64,000 nt of DNA from contig CP053446.1 of the NCBI GenBank assembly GCA_013285405.1, positions 186,001-250,000 of the forward strand. Reading direction: 5' to 3'. The position numbers and the translations under genes are program-made. Each line of letters starts with the position of its first letter. Within the stretch, counting starts at the first letter, position 1. Under the pieces are notes generated by a model. That model was not told the origin of the DNA. It saw nothing but the letters and a program-made list of their open reading frames with translations, and searched no databases. Shown here in pieces: positions 19,473 to 28,266 of the stretch. This stretch comes from Ignavibacteriota bacterium. GTDB taxonomy: Bacteria; Bacteroidota; Ignavibacteria; Ignavibacteriales; Ignavibacteriaceae.

Positions 19473-20807
19473 ATGAATAAAAAAGTTGCGTTACATACAC
19501 TCGGCTGTAAGTTGAACTATTCAGAAACTTCTTCAATCGGCAGTCAATTTCTTGACAAAGAATATGAAATCGTAAGCATCCAGGAAATTGCTGATGTTTA
19601 TGTTCTGAATACCTGCTCAGTAACGGAATCTGCCGAAAGAGAATGCCGGCAATTAATCAGAAGAGTACTAAGACAAAACCCTGAAGCATTTGTTATCGTG
19701 ACAGGATGTTATGCTCAGCTTCGCCCTGAAGAAATCGCAAAGATAGATGGAGTAGATGCCGTACTGGGAAGCAACGAGAAGTTCAAACTTTTTTCTCTGA
19801 TTGAAAATTTTAATAAAAGAGATTTGACTTGTATATCTGTTACTCCCACAGAAAATTTGACTGAGTTTGGTGTAGCTCACTCTACAGATGCCGATAGCAG
19901 AACACGAGCATTTTTAAAAATTCAGGATGGATGCGATTATACTTGTTCTTTTTGCACGATCCCATTAGCACGCGGGGCAAGCAGAAGTCTTGCTGTAAAT
20001 AAAGTTAAAGATGAATTTATAAAATTGCTTGATTCAGGTTACACGGAAATTGTTCTTACTGGTGTGAATGTTGGTGATTATGGAAAAAACATTGATACTA
20101 ATTTGTTTAAACTTCTCTCGGAACTTATTAGAATCGAAGGTAAATTCAGAATAAGAATAAGTTCAATCGAACCGAATCTTCTTTCAGATGAAATAATTAA
20201 TCTCACGGCTGACTCAGAAAAACTCTGTAATCATTTTCATATTCCTCTGCAGAATGGAAGTCCACGTATTCTGAAAGCAATGCAGAGAAGATATACATCA
20301 GATATTTACTATCATTTGATTCATAAAATTAAAAATCGAATTCCCGATGCAGGAATAGGAGTTGATGTAATAGTTGGATTCCCCGGCGAAACTGAAGAGG
20401 ATTTCATCCATACCCATAATTTTTTAAGAGATTTGCCAATCTCCTATCTTCACGTTTTCACATACTCGGAAAGACCAAATACAAAAGCAATTTCATTACA
20501 AGGTTCAATTGACGTTCAGGAAAGAAAGAGAAGAAATAACATTCTCCGAATATTAAGTGAGAAAAAAAGGACCCGGTTCTATGAAGAGATGATCGGCACA
20601 ACACAAAAAGTTTTATTTGAGCATAACAGCAAAGATGGAATGATACAGGGCTTTACTTCTAATTATATCAGGGTTCAAACAAATTTTCATGATGCTTTGA
20701 AAGGTAAAATAGTGCCTGTAATGCTGGATAATACACCCGAAGAAGTTTGTAATTGTACTTTATTGTCCACAAAAAATTCAGTTGATTTAATCACCGCAGA
20801 AACATAA
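19473..20807 (+). CDS. mtaB: tRNA ms2t6A37 methylthiotransferase
   Basis: The 444-residue protein has an N-terminal UPF0004 domain with cluster cysteines C12, C48 and C79 (GCKLNYSE, NTCSVTESAE, TGCYAQ). A radical SAM domain follows with DGCDYTCSFC (C154, C158, C161), then the GVDVIVGFPGET motif. MtaB adds a methylthio group to t6A at position 37 of tRNAs reading ANN codons. The early HTLGCKLNYSET and the CTIPLARG motif fit MtaB (YqeV) rather than MiaB or RimO. It starts 9 bases after the rpsA terminator, so its promoter must lie within or before that region. Confidence 0.92.
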   Translation: MNKKVALHTLGCKLNYSETSSIGSQFLDKEYEIVSIQEIADVYVLNTCSVTESAERECRQLIRRVLRQNPEAFVIVTGCYAQLRPEEIAKIDGVDAVLGSNEKFKLFSLIENFNKRDLTCISVTPTENLTEFGVAHSTDADSRTRAFLKIQDGCDYTCSFCTIPLARGASRSLAVNKVKDEFIKLLDSGYTEIVLTGVNVGDYGKNIDTNLFKLLSELIRIEGKFRIRISSIEPNLLSDEIINLTADSEKLCNHFHIPLQNGSPRILKAMQRRYTSDIYYHLIHKIKNRIPDAGIGVDVIVGFPGETEEDFIHTHNFLRDLPISYLHVFTYSERPNTKAISLQGSIDVQERKRRNNILRILSEKKRTRFYEEMIGTTQKVLFEHNSKDGMIQGFTSNYIRVQTNFHDALKGKIVPVMLDNTPEEVCNCTLLSTKNSVDLITAET

Positions 20808-20824
20808 ACTTCAAATAAAAAAAT

Positions 20825-21568
20825 ATGAAATTATTTTGCCTGATACTTCTGATTTCCTCCACTATCATTTTCTCGCAGACAGAAAATTCAAAATCAATTC
20901 AAGAATTAAAAAATACAATAAAAGATTCCGATATTAGCTACAACGCGTCAAACATTGCGATTAATTCATACGTAAGCAATGAAAAGAAAAGTGTTGGGTT
21001 GGGAATTGTGTACTCTCTTCTTCTGCCTGGTATGGGTGAACTTTATGCAGATGCTTATGATGTCGGTAAGTATTTTACAATTGCTGATGGACTTTTATGG
21101 GGAACGTTTATCGGTATGAGTGCATATTCAAACTGGCAGGAAGATAATTATAAATCTTATGCGGCTACTGCAGCGGGTGTGATAAATGATGCCAATAAAG
21201 ACGAAGATTTCTATGCTAACATAGGTGACTATACAAGCGTTTACACTTACAATGAACAGAAAGCTTTAGAAAGAAATTTCAACGAGATGTACGATGAGCA
21301 ATCATATTTCTGGAAATGGAATTCTACTGACGAACGAAGAACTTATCGCGATATGTGGAATTCAAGTGAACAGGCAAGCAACGGAATCAGGTTTGTTGTT
21401 GGCGGTTTAATTTTGAACAGATTAGTGAGTGCAATTAACGCAGCGAGAATGGTTTCAGCTTATAATAACAATTTGGAGGAAGAAGTAAGCTGGAATTTTT
21501 CTGTGGGATTTATGAGCGTACCAAATTTACCAACAAGTCTTGCATTTAATGTGCAAAAATCATTTTAA
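20825..21568 (+). CDS. Predicted exported membrane protein, DUF5683-like
   Basis: The 247-residue protein starts with a signal peptide (MKLFCLILLISSTIIFSQ). A hydrophobic block at about residues 57-100 (SVGLGIVYSLLLPGMGELYADAYDVGKYF) is typical of small Bacteroidota proteins of the DUF5683 type; the assignment is from memory of the motif. A second hydrophobic stretch lies near residue 190 (GIRFVVGGLILNRLVSAI). It follows mtaB by 17 bases and its last 9 bases overlap the convergent gene at 21560. Function unknown. Confidence 0.7.
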   Translation: MKLFCLILLISSTIIFSQTENSKSIQELKNTIKDSDISYNASNIAINSYVSNEKKSVGLGIVYSLLLPGMGELYADAYDVGKYFTIADGLLWGTFIGMSAYSNWQEDNYKSYAATAAGVINDANKDEDFYANIGDYTSVYTYNEQKALERNFNEMYDEQSYFWKWNSTDERRTYRDMWNSSEQASNGIRFVVGGLILNRLVSAINAARMVSAYNNNLEEEVSWNFSVGFMSVPNLPTSLAFNVQKSF

Positions 21569-22372
21569 CAGAATCATCTTCTTAGTCGAACTATAAATAC
21601 CGGCTTCGAGTTTATAAAAATAAATTCCGCTTGTTAAACCAGACGCATCGAATTTCACATCGTACTCCCCGGGCGATTTTTCCTCATCTACTACATTAGC
21701 AACTTCTTTTCCCAAAGCATCATAAATTTTTAGATTAACAAATCCAAAATCCGGAATCCGAAATCCAAACGTCGTTGTTGGGTTAAACGGATTCGGATAA
21801 TTCTGATACAATACAAAATCTTCAGGACTGGAAATATTATCTTTAACATCTGTCACTGATATAATTTTAACAGGATACTTCGGTCCAAAATTCCATCTGT
21901 CTCTAAAATCAGGAATGGAATCCCACACAAGACTTAATCCACAGGAATAAATTGTATCCCAATCAGTAGCTGATTCAAGTGCTTTGTATCCGAACTCCCA
22001 ATATATCGTATCCTGAGTCGTTGGAAAAGGAAGAGAGAATGCTTGCGTTAATTCGTTTAGTGCCAATGGATGTCGTTCAGAAAAAGAATCCACTAAAACC
22101 ATTTCACCAAATCTTCCGGCTACGTTATAACCACCGGCTTCAGCCGGACCACCAGCCATTAGCATTTTGTATAGACCCGTCTGTCCGACAAGTAATGACT
22201 CGGGACCTTCAATCCATACTTTAACAAGCGTATCACGCTCGGTTGTATGACAAACACATCCACTGCCATTAAGCTCAGTGCAGCCAATCAAAGTAGTTTC
22301 TTCAATGTTTGCAACAATAGCAACAGTTAAAAAAACTAGAAATAAAAACGCTAAAAAGTAATTTACCTTCAC
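21560..22372 (-). CDS. T9SS-exported protein, choice-of-anchor V-like
   Basis: The 270-residue protein has a signal peptide (YFLAFLFLVFLTVAIVA), then a cysteine-rich start GCTELNGSGCVCHTT, then a beta-sandwich-like region (about 45-165, VKVWIEGPESLLVGQTGLYKM, AGGYNVAGRFGEM). It ends in a T9SS sorting domain (LYQNYPNPFNPTTTFGF to TKKMILLK). The cysteine pattern CVCH is not a canonical haem CxxCH site. It is convergent with and overlaps the gene at 20825. Function unknown; the architecture resembles the reelin-like, choice-of-anchor V group. Confidence 0.78.
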   Translation of the reverse strand: MKVNYFLAFLFLVFLTVAIVANIEETTLIGCTELNGSGCVCHTTERDTLVKVWIEGPESLLVGQTGLYKMLMAGGPAEAGGYNVAGRFGEMVLVDSFSERHPLALNELTQAFSLPFPTTQDTIYWEFGYKALESATDWDTIYSCGLSLVWDSIPDFRDRWNFGPKYPVKIISVTDVKDNISSPEDFVLYQNYPNPFNPTTTFGFRIPDFGFVNLKIYDALGKEVANVVDEEKSPGEYDVKFDASGLTSGIYFYKLEAGIYSSTKKMILLK

Positions 22373-22574
22373 AAAGTATTAATATTTGTTAATGATTGGC
22401 AAAGATATAAAAATTTAGCTACAATATGCGACTCACATTTTAGTGAATCATTCAATAATTTCTTCAGTAACAACATTTTTTAATTGAATAAAACTCATGG
22501 CTTTTAACTAATAAAAATACACTGCACGAGAGGATGTTCATTTTTGATCAGAAGACATATTGAACCAAATGTAA

Positions 22575-22602
22575 AAAAAAAGGGAACTGGGGTTCCCTTT
22601 TC
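22575..22602 (-). terminator. Rho-independent terminator after the 22625-24862 gene
   Basis: AAAGGGAAC and GTTCCCTTT form a 9-base-pair stem with a short TGGG loop (about 22580-22600). On the minus strand it is followed by a long T run. The rest of the gap 22373-22624 shows nothing recognisable. Confidence 0.82.
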
Positions 22603-22624
22603 AATAAAAGCATTGTAAGTTTAT

Positions 22625-24862
22625 TTATTTTGTAAGCATCATTTTCTTAGTGGATGTTAATTCGCCACTTGTTAGCTGATAGTAATATACTCCGCTTGAC
22701 AGATTCGATCCATCAAATACTACATCAAATGTTCCTGCCTGCTGGAATTCATTTACTAACGTACTTACTTCTTCCCCAAGTATATCGTAAATTTTCAATG
22801 TTACATTTCCGTCAGCAGGAATTGAATACTTGATATTTGTTGATGGATTAAATGGATTCGGATAATTCTGACCAAGATAGAAAACATTCGGTTGTGAGAT
22901 CTCGATTTCAACTTCATCTGAATATGCAAATGAGCCATCAAAGTCCGTCTGCTTTAATCTGTAAGTATAATTTCCTGAAAGGAGATCCTTATCTCTGAAA
23001 AGATAATTTTGAGCTTCTGTTGTTGTTCCTCTTCCTTCAACGAATCCAACTCTTTCGAATTCACCAGTAATCTTTCTTTGGATTTCAAATCCCTGATTGT
23101 TCAATTCTGTTGCGGTATTCCAGGTGAGGATAACATCATTTTTATCTGAAGCTGCTGCGAAAGATGTAAGTTCAACAGGTACGATTACATCGAGAGTAAT
23201 TGTTCTGCGATGAACCGGCGGTGCGCCACCTGGTCCCGTGCCTTGAATTGTGATTGTATAACTTCCCAGTGTTACATTTCCGCTCGTCTGAATGCTTAAA
23301 GGAATGCTGGCCGGAAATGAACTGATTGTATTGCCGCTCGGAAAATCAAGCGTAATATTTCCATTTGGAGGAGTTGGACTGACCGTTGCAGTAAATACTG
23401 CATCACTCGAATATAATTTAACTCCGGGTACACTTACAGTTACTATTTCCTGACCACCTGAATTAGGAATGATCACAGAATTTGGTGCAACAGTCATTGC
23501 GAAATCAGGAAAGTATCCTACAAAGCTGCCAAAGTTATTATTTCTGAAATCTGTCCACATCATAAGTGACTGATTATCCGAAGAAATAATCGCATCATAA
23601 TCTCCCTGATAACGTGGAGTTCCACCACCAGGGCATGATGTGCAATTGATTCTCATCTTCTGATTGGATATCCGCTGGTTTTGAGCCCATGTTACACCAC
23701 CGTCATCTGAATAACTTGCATAAATATACGCACTGTCGCTGGTTGGAGTATCGCGAGTATCCATCCACTTAACAAATAATCTTCCGGAACCAACATCGCA
23801 CCAGATTGATGGATGCCATTGATGATTACCTGTACTGGGAACATCATCATTTACAGTTACTGCAGATGACCAGGTGGTTCCCTGATCAGTTGAATATCTG
23901 CAAAATATATCAGGTTTGTTTGCATTACCTGACGGGTTATTGGAAGCATAAACAAGATACAATCTCCCTCTGTATGTACCAGTACTCTGATCAGCAACGA
24001 TGAATGGATAAGGTCTGGTTCGCATATTTTGTACAGAATTTCTTCCGCCAATATTAGTTCCAACATAATTGGAAAAATTCTGTGCCGATTTTAATGTGAA
24101 ATTTAAACCACCATTTGTTGAAAGATAAAAAGTGTAAGTAGATGCAAATGCACTGCCTGAGTTTGTTACAACAAAAACATTTCCACCATCAGTTGAACCA
24201 TTTGGACCAATACAAATCATAAAGCCAGGTAAATTTTGAGTTGAAAACGTATTAGTTGTAGTCCATGATGCACCAAGATTTGTAGATCGTGCAAAATTGC
24301 CGGGGGTCATTCCAGTGTAAATATTGCCTGAGTTTGGTCCTGATGTTTGATCTGCAACCATCCAGTTTTTATCCTGACCAGCAACAGCAACGACCCCAGT
24401 AGTCCAGGTAGCACCGTTATCTGTTGACCGGATTACCCTGCAACCGGTAACACTTCCGACCATAGTTTCATAATATAAATTTCCTGCGCCATCATAAGTA
24501 GTTATTGGGTCACCATTTGGCGAAGCTCCAAAATTTGGTGAGGATGAAGTCCAGTTGTGACCATCTGAAGTTCTCCATGCACCGTTGGTATTATATGCAC
24601 CAAAATACTGCAGCGGATTTAACGGATTTTGAGAGAGGTGCGGTTCTGCGAAATCAATACCAAGATTGAAATCATCATAACCATTAATAGTTATAACATC
24701 CTCTTCTGAATCTGAATGATAGTTTGCCGGGACCCAAACGCTTGGTACCGCATCAACAAGTGGATTATCTCCCTGTGCAATAATATGTCCTGAAAAGAAC
24801 AGAGACACAGTTATAATAATTAATAGTAGAGAGAGAATTGGTTTTAGTAGCCTGTTATTCAC
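22625..24862 (-). CDS. T9SS-exported sialidase-like beta-propeller protein
   Basis: The 745-residue protein has a signal peptide (LLIIITVSLFFSGHIIAQ). A long BNR/sialidase-like region (about 35-460) has repeated blades such as STDNGATW, STNLGASWTT, STDQGTTWSS and YSDDGGVTWA. After it come an Ig-like stretch (about 460-560), a fibronectin-like stretch (VELTSFAAASDKNDVILTW, about 560-660) and the T9SS sorting domain (LGQNYPNPFNPSTNIKYS to TKKMMLTK). Asp-box motifs suggest a propeller but I do not see the full sialidase catalytic set, so enzymatic activity is not claimed. A strong AGGAGG ribosome site is just upstream. Confidence 0.85.
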   Translation of the reverse strand: MNNRLLKPILSLLLIIITVSLFFSGHIIAQGDNPLVDAVPSVWVPANYHSDSEEDVITINGYDDFNLGIDFAEPHLSQNPLNPLQYFGAYNTNGAWRTSDGHNWTSSSPNFGASPNGDPITTYDGAGNLYYETMVGSVTGCRVIRSTDNGATWTTGVVAVAGQDKNWMVADQTSGPNSGNIYTGMTPGNFARSTNLGASWTTTNTFSTQNLPGFMICIGPNGSTDGGNVFVVTNSGSAFASTYTFYLSTNGGLNFTLKSAQNFSNYVGTNIGGRNSVQNMRTRPYPFIVADQSTGTYRGRLYLVYASNNPSGNANKPDIFCRYSTDQGTTWSSAVTVNDDVPSTGNHQWHPSIWCDVGSGRLFVKWMDTRDTPTSDSAYIYASYSDDGGVTWAQNQRISNQKMRINCTSCPGGGTPRYQGDYDAIISSDNQSLMMWTDFRNNNFGSFVGYFPDFAMTVAPNSVIIPNSGGQEIVTVSVPGVKLYSSDAVFTATVSPTPPNGNITLDFPSGNTISSFPASIPLSIQTSGNVTLGSYTITIQGTGPGGAPPVHRRTITLDVIVPVELTSFAAASDKNDVILTWNTATELNNQGFEIQRKITGEFERVGFVEGRGTTTEAQNYLFRDKDLLSGNYTYRLKQTDFDGSFAYSDEVEIEISQPNVFYLGQNYPNPFNPSTNIKYSIPADGNVTLKIYDILGEEVSTLVNEFQQAGTFDVVFDGSNLSSGVYYYQLTSGELTSTKKMMLTK

Positions 24863-25061
24863 TAAACCTCCTGAATTGATTTATGGATGAATGTAATTAG
24901 TTTAATATTTATGTGATGCTCTTTCTGAAAATGATGACTAATATTTCTGAGAACTGCAAACTCAATTAAAGGGATAGAAATACTGCTGTTGGTTCTATTG
25001 TAATAATTGTTCAACAAATTTTTGAACAAAATTAAATCTATTTTAGCAATAATCAAAAAAG

Positions 25062-25532
25062 TTAATCGTTATCTGAAGAATTTACCCCGAACAGTTTTTT
25101 ATATTCTTCAACATTAAGATTTGTACCTGTCTTAATTTGATCCTCAAAGTCTTCATTTGCTTGTTTTAACTGGTAAGTAAAATCCTCGCTCCGAATTACT
25201 TTGCAGCTACACACTCTCCCAAATTCAATCAGATTATTATCTGATGTGATAAGAATGATATTCCTCGGATTTTTGCTCTTCTCAATTTCACTTTTGATCT
25301 TGTTATCGGCAGAAGAATTATTCGAATAAATTATTTTGAGATTTGAAGTTTTAACTGATTCTTTTTCAAAACCATCAAAGTGTAAGCTAACAGATGACTT
25401 AGTGCTGCTAAAATATCTTGAAAGCATAAAAGAAAGTTTCTCTCTGCTCTGTTGTTTATTTTTCTTTTGTATCTGATTTAAGATTTTATCTTTACCAATC
25501 AGGTTATTGCCATCTATTATATAATGTTTCAA
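25062..25532 (-). CDS. NYN domain protein, YacP/Rae1-like
   Basis: The 156-residue protein opens with YIIDGNNLIG and later has LHFDGF, SADNKIKSEIEKS and ILITSDNNLIEFGRVCSCKVIRSEDF. These acidic residues are the metal site of the YacP-type NYN (PIN-like) nuclease fold. In Bacillus the family member Rae1 cuts mRNA on the ribosome. The activity in this organism is inferred from family. It lies just downstream of lptD on the same strand, 37 bases away. Confidence 0.82.
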   Translation of the reverse strand: MKHYIIDGNNLIGKDKILNQIQKKNKQQSREKLSFMLSRYFSSTKSSVSLHFDGFEKESVKTSNLKIIYSNNSSADNKIKSEIEKSKNPRNIILITSDNNLIEFGRVCSCKVIRSEDFTYQLKQANEDFEDQIKTGTNLNVEEYKKLFGVNSSDND

Positions 25533-25569
25533 TTGAATCTGTAGTTTATCATTTAAAATATTTCAATAA

Positions 25570-28134
25570 TTACCGGGTGTTATAGAATTGATCCTGCTTG
25601 GTAAGTTTCAAATCCTGCAACTGCGGGGCTTTGACTCTTATCTCAAATCTAAACCCTGTGTATGTACCAATTGGGTTCCATACGAAATTCATCAGCCAGC
25701 AATGTAGATCTCTTGAAATCCTTATCTGAGGTGCAGCAAATTCTTTACTTTGAAAATCATAACTTCCCGTTACATCAAATTTCCACAAAGGAGTTAAGCT
25801 GAAACTGAAACTACCACTTAGATTTGATTGGATGGTTGAGTTTTCGGGAGTTGGACGGCTAAGGTTGTAATTGTAGCTAAGTGAGATACTCCATGGAATT
25901 GTAAAATCAGGATCAGCATTATTATAAATTCCCTGGTAAACACTTTTGCTTTCCTCATCAACAAGACCAAATTCGTCATCTGTTGTTTTGTTTTGATTAT
26001 CGGAAGAAGCAAATTTTTCACCGGATATACTTGAGGAGACTGAAAAATTTAATCCCGTCAATCTTAATATTCCTTTACCTGCATCAACGAGGTAACGATT
26101 AATTCTGGAAATATTTCCACTGTAATCATAAGGAGTAAACCGTGAAGCACCCGATAAATCAAAAAACTCTCCGACCTGAGTTCTATAAGTCAGACTTACA
26201 TCTGCAAAGTTTAACGAATCTGCGGCAAAATTATATCCGGAACCGATTGTAAGATTCAGCAGTTGAATTTTATTTTCTTTGGACGTTGTATCTGTCGGAT
26301 CAACTATAGTTTTCATTTCAAAATTATTTCCGATGGAGAAATTTATGTTTTGTTGCTCACCTAGTCCCGAACCGCCATAAACTTCTTTCTGATACCTGTC
26401 ATATTTCATTGTAGTGCCATCTAATTTAGTATATTGACCATAATAGCCCCAACCGGATTCAGAAAAATCAGGACGATAATTGTATGAAATATTCGGAGTA
26501 ACTGTATGACGAATAACATTGATGCCAACAGAATTAATATTGAACATTCCATAAAATTTTGTTGAAGCATTTATTCCAACATCAAATGTATTTACTGCAC
26601 TTAACTTTTTAACTTCATTTGTAATAATCGAATCTTTTCCAGCAGATGAAGCTATAGAATGTTGTTCAATCTGTTCGTTATACCATTTTGAATCAAACCT
26701 GATTCTTGGTGAAACAGAAAAGTATCCTATTTTAGGCGACAGATCAGAAGTAACACTATGCTGCAAACCCAATCGTTCTTCCAGATTGCCGGATGTTTTA
26801 TTTCTTTGATTCTGAAATTGACCTGAATATGAATAACCAAGCAGTTCATACCACTCTCTGTCTATTTCACTTGAAGATGATCTGAATGGATAGCTTTGTG
26901 CTAATCTGAATAAAGCACTCGGAAGCACTTCGAAGATATCGTTGGTTTCAAGTACTTGTCTCCTGTTATAATTTATGGAAGCACTATTTCCTGATTCATC
27001 CCATGTTTTTGATAAAGTAGCATTTGAAATAATTTCGTTTCTTAAAAGATCATTTAAATCACCTGTACCGTTCTGAAGAAAATCTTTTGAAGCAAATTCA
27101 AGATTTGCATCAAGCCGCAATGTGGGAGTGAAATTCTGAGCATGGAAAAACTTGATCCTCCAATCTACCTGCTTATTGTAATTTGGATCGGTCGGTTCAC
27201 CCTGTGTAAAATCTCTGTAAGAACCTTCAGCAAAACCATTGTAATTATAACGATTCGCATATCTAAATCGCGAACCAACACCAATGCTTCCGCGAGTGTA
27301 ATAATCCATCGTTGCATTTATATCCATATAATCACTGATCGCCCAGAAGTAACCAAATCTGCTGATATAAGTTCCATATCGTGCATCGCTTCCAAAAACC
27401 GGCGGAATTAGACCTGATCTTCTTCCTGATTGCAGCGGAACAATGATAAAAGGCAGAGGTATTGGTACCGGTACACCGCCAAAGTTCAGCCATATCCATT
27501 CAGCAGCTAATTCTTCTCCCTGAATCATTTTCATTTTGGGTGATGTAAAACAATAGTGTGGTTCTTTAATATCGCAGGTCGTGTAAACTCCGTCCTGAAT
27601 GAAATAAGTATCTTTAGTCACTTTTTTAATTTTTGCACCATGATAAAAAGCACCTTCAAGTTCAGTATCAGCAGCAGAAAGCGAACCTTGCCCGGTTTTA
27701 AAATTATACCTCATCTGTTTTCCTTCATAAACTTCTCCTGCTTCAGTTAGAACTGGTGTACCAATCAGGGTTGAAGCAGAGGTATCTGAGGGAACTCCAA
27801 CGGCTTCAATTTCATATTTTTTAAAATCGAGGAAAATGTTAGCACTTTTAATTTCGGACTGCCTGTAATTGATTTTAGCTTCACCGTAAATTGACATTTT
27901 CTTTTCTTTGACGAAGAAGAATAATGAATCCGACCCGCTTGCATAAACAACCGTATCGAGATCCGATTTTTTTTGCGATTGAAGTTTTAAAGAGTCTGTC
28001 GCAGAAGTTAAAAGAGTATCTTCAATTCCTGTTTGGAGTGAATCTACATTGATTTTTTGAAGTAAATCATCCTGCTGTGCAATTGCACGAATACAAATAA
28101 CATACACAAGAATTACAGACAGAATGATTTTCAT
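25570..28134 (-). CDS. lptD: LPS-assembly protein LptD (OstA family)
   Basis: The 854-residue protein has a signal peptide, an N-terminal OstA-type beta-jellyroll (SIYGEAKINYRQSEIKSANIFLD, about 80-190) and a long C-terminal beta-barrel (about 220-850). In the family it inserts lipopolysaccharide into the outer leaflet. The CDIKEPHYCFTSPKMKMI and VPIPLPFIIVPLQSGRRSGLIPP motifs fit LptD of Bacteroidota. The start is the ATG before the signal peptide. A NYN-domain gene follows. Confidence 0.85.
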   Translation of the reverse strand: MKIILSVILVYVICIRAIAQQDDLLQKINVDSLQTGIEDTLLTSATDSLKLQSQKKSDLDTVVYASGSDSLFFFVKEKKMSIYGEAKINYRQSEIKSANIFLDFKKYEIEAVGVPSDTSASTLIGTPVLTEAGEVYEGKQMRYNFKTGQGSLSAADTELEGAFYHGAKIKKVTKDTYFIQDGVYTTCDIKEPHYCFTSPKMKMIQGEELAAEWIWLNFGGVPVPIPLPFIIVPLQSGRRSGLIPPVFGSDARYGTYISRFGYFWAISDYMDINATMDYYTRGSIGVGSRFRYANRYNYNGFAEGSYRDFTQGEPTDPNYNKQVDWRIKFFHAQNFTPTLRLDANLEFASKDFLQNGTGDLNDLLRNEIISNATLSKTWDESGNSASINYNRRQVLETNDIFEVLPSALFRLAQSYPFRSSSSEIDREWYELLGYSYSGQFQNQRNKTSGNLEERLGLQHSVTSDLSPKIGYFSVSPRIRFDSKWYNEQIEQHSIASSAGKDSIITNEVKKLSAVNTFDVGINASTKFYGMFNINSVGINVIRHTVTPNISYNYRPDFSESGWGYYGQYTKLDGTTMKYDRYQKEVYGGSGLGEQQNINFSIGNNFEMKTIVDPTDTTSKENKIQLLNLTIGSGYNFAADSLNFADVSLTYRTQVGEFFDLSGASRFTPYDYSGNISRINRYLVDAGKGILRLTGLNFSVSSSISGEKFASSDNQNKTTDDEFGLVDEESKSVYQGIYNNADPDFTIPWSISLSYNYNLSRPTPENSTIQSNLSGSFSFSLTPLWKFDVTGSYDFQSKEFAAPQIRISRDLHCWLMNFVWNPIGTYTGFRFEIRVKAPQLQDLKLTKQDQFYNTR

Positions 28135-28220
28135 ACCTGAAAGATAAAAATATGAAATGATTAAGAATAGTCTGATTATTAGAACGATCGCAATCGAAAT
28201 TTATTTTCGTTTGAGGACAT

Positions 28221-28253
28221 AAAAAAGCCAGAGCTTACAACTCCGGCTTTTGT
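28221..28253 (-). terminator. Rho-independent terminator after the 28267-30270 gene
   Basis: The stem AAAAGCC(A)GAG / CTC(C)GGCTTTT has one G-T wobble on the minus strand and a 7-base loop, followed by a T run. It closes the FG-GAP gene transcript. Confidence 0.78.
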
Positions 28254-28266
28254 AAAAAAGGTTAAT

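Noticed and set aside
22270..22300. Cytochrome c haem site in the 21560 protein
   Set aside because: The motif is CVCH with one residue between cysteines, not CxxCH.
22625..24862. Active sialidase
   Set aside because: Asp-box repeats are present but the arginine triad and the nucleophile tyrosine could not be identified.
24862..25056. 64-codon frame upstream of the sialidase-like gene
   Set aside because: Low-complexity AT-rich sequence, no ribosome site, and it abuts the next gene's start; likely chance.
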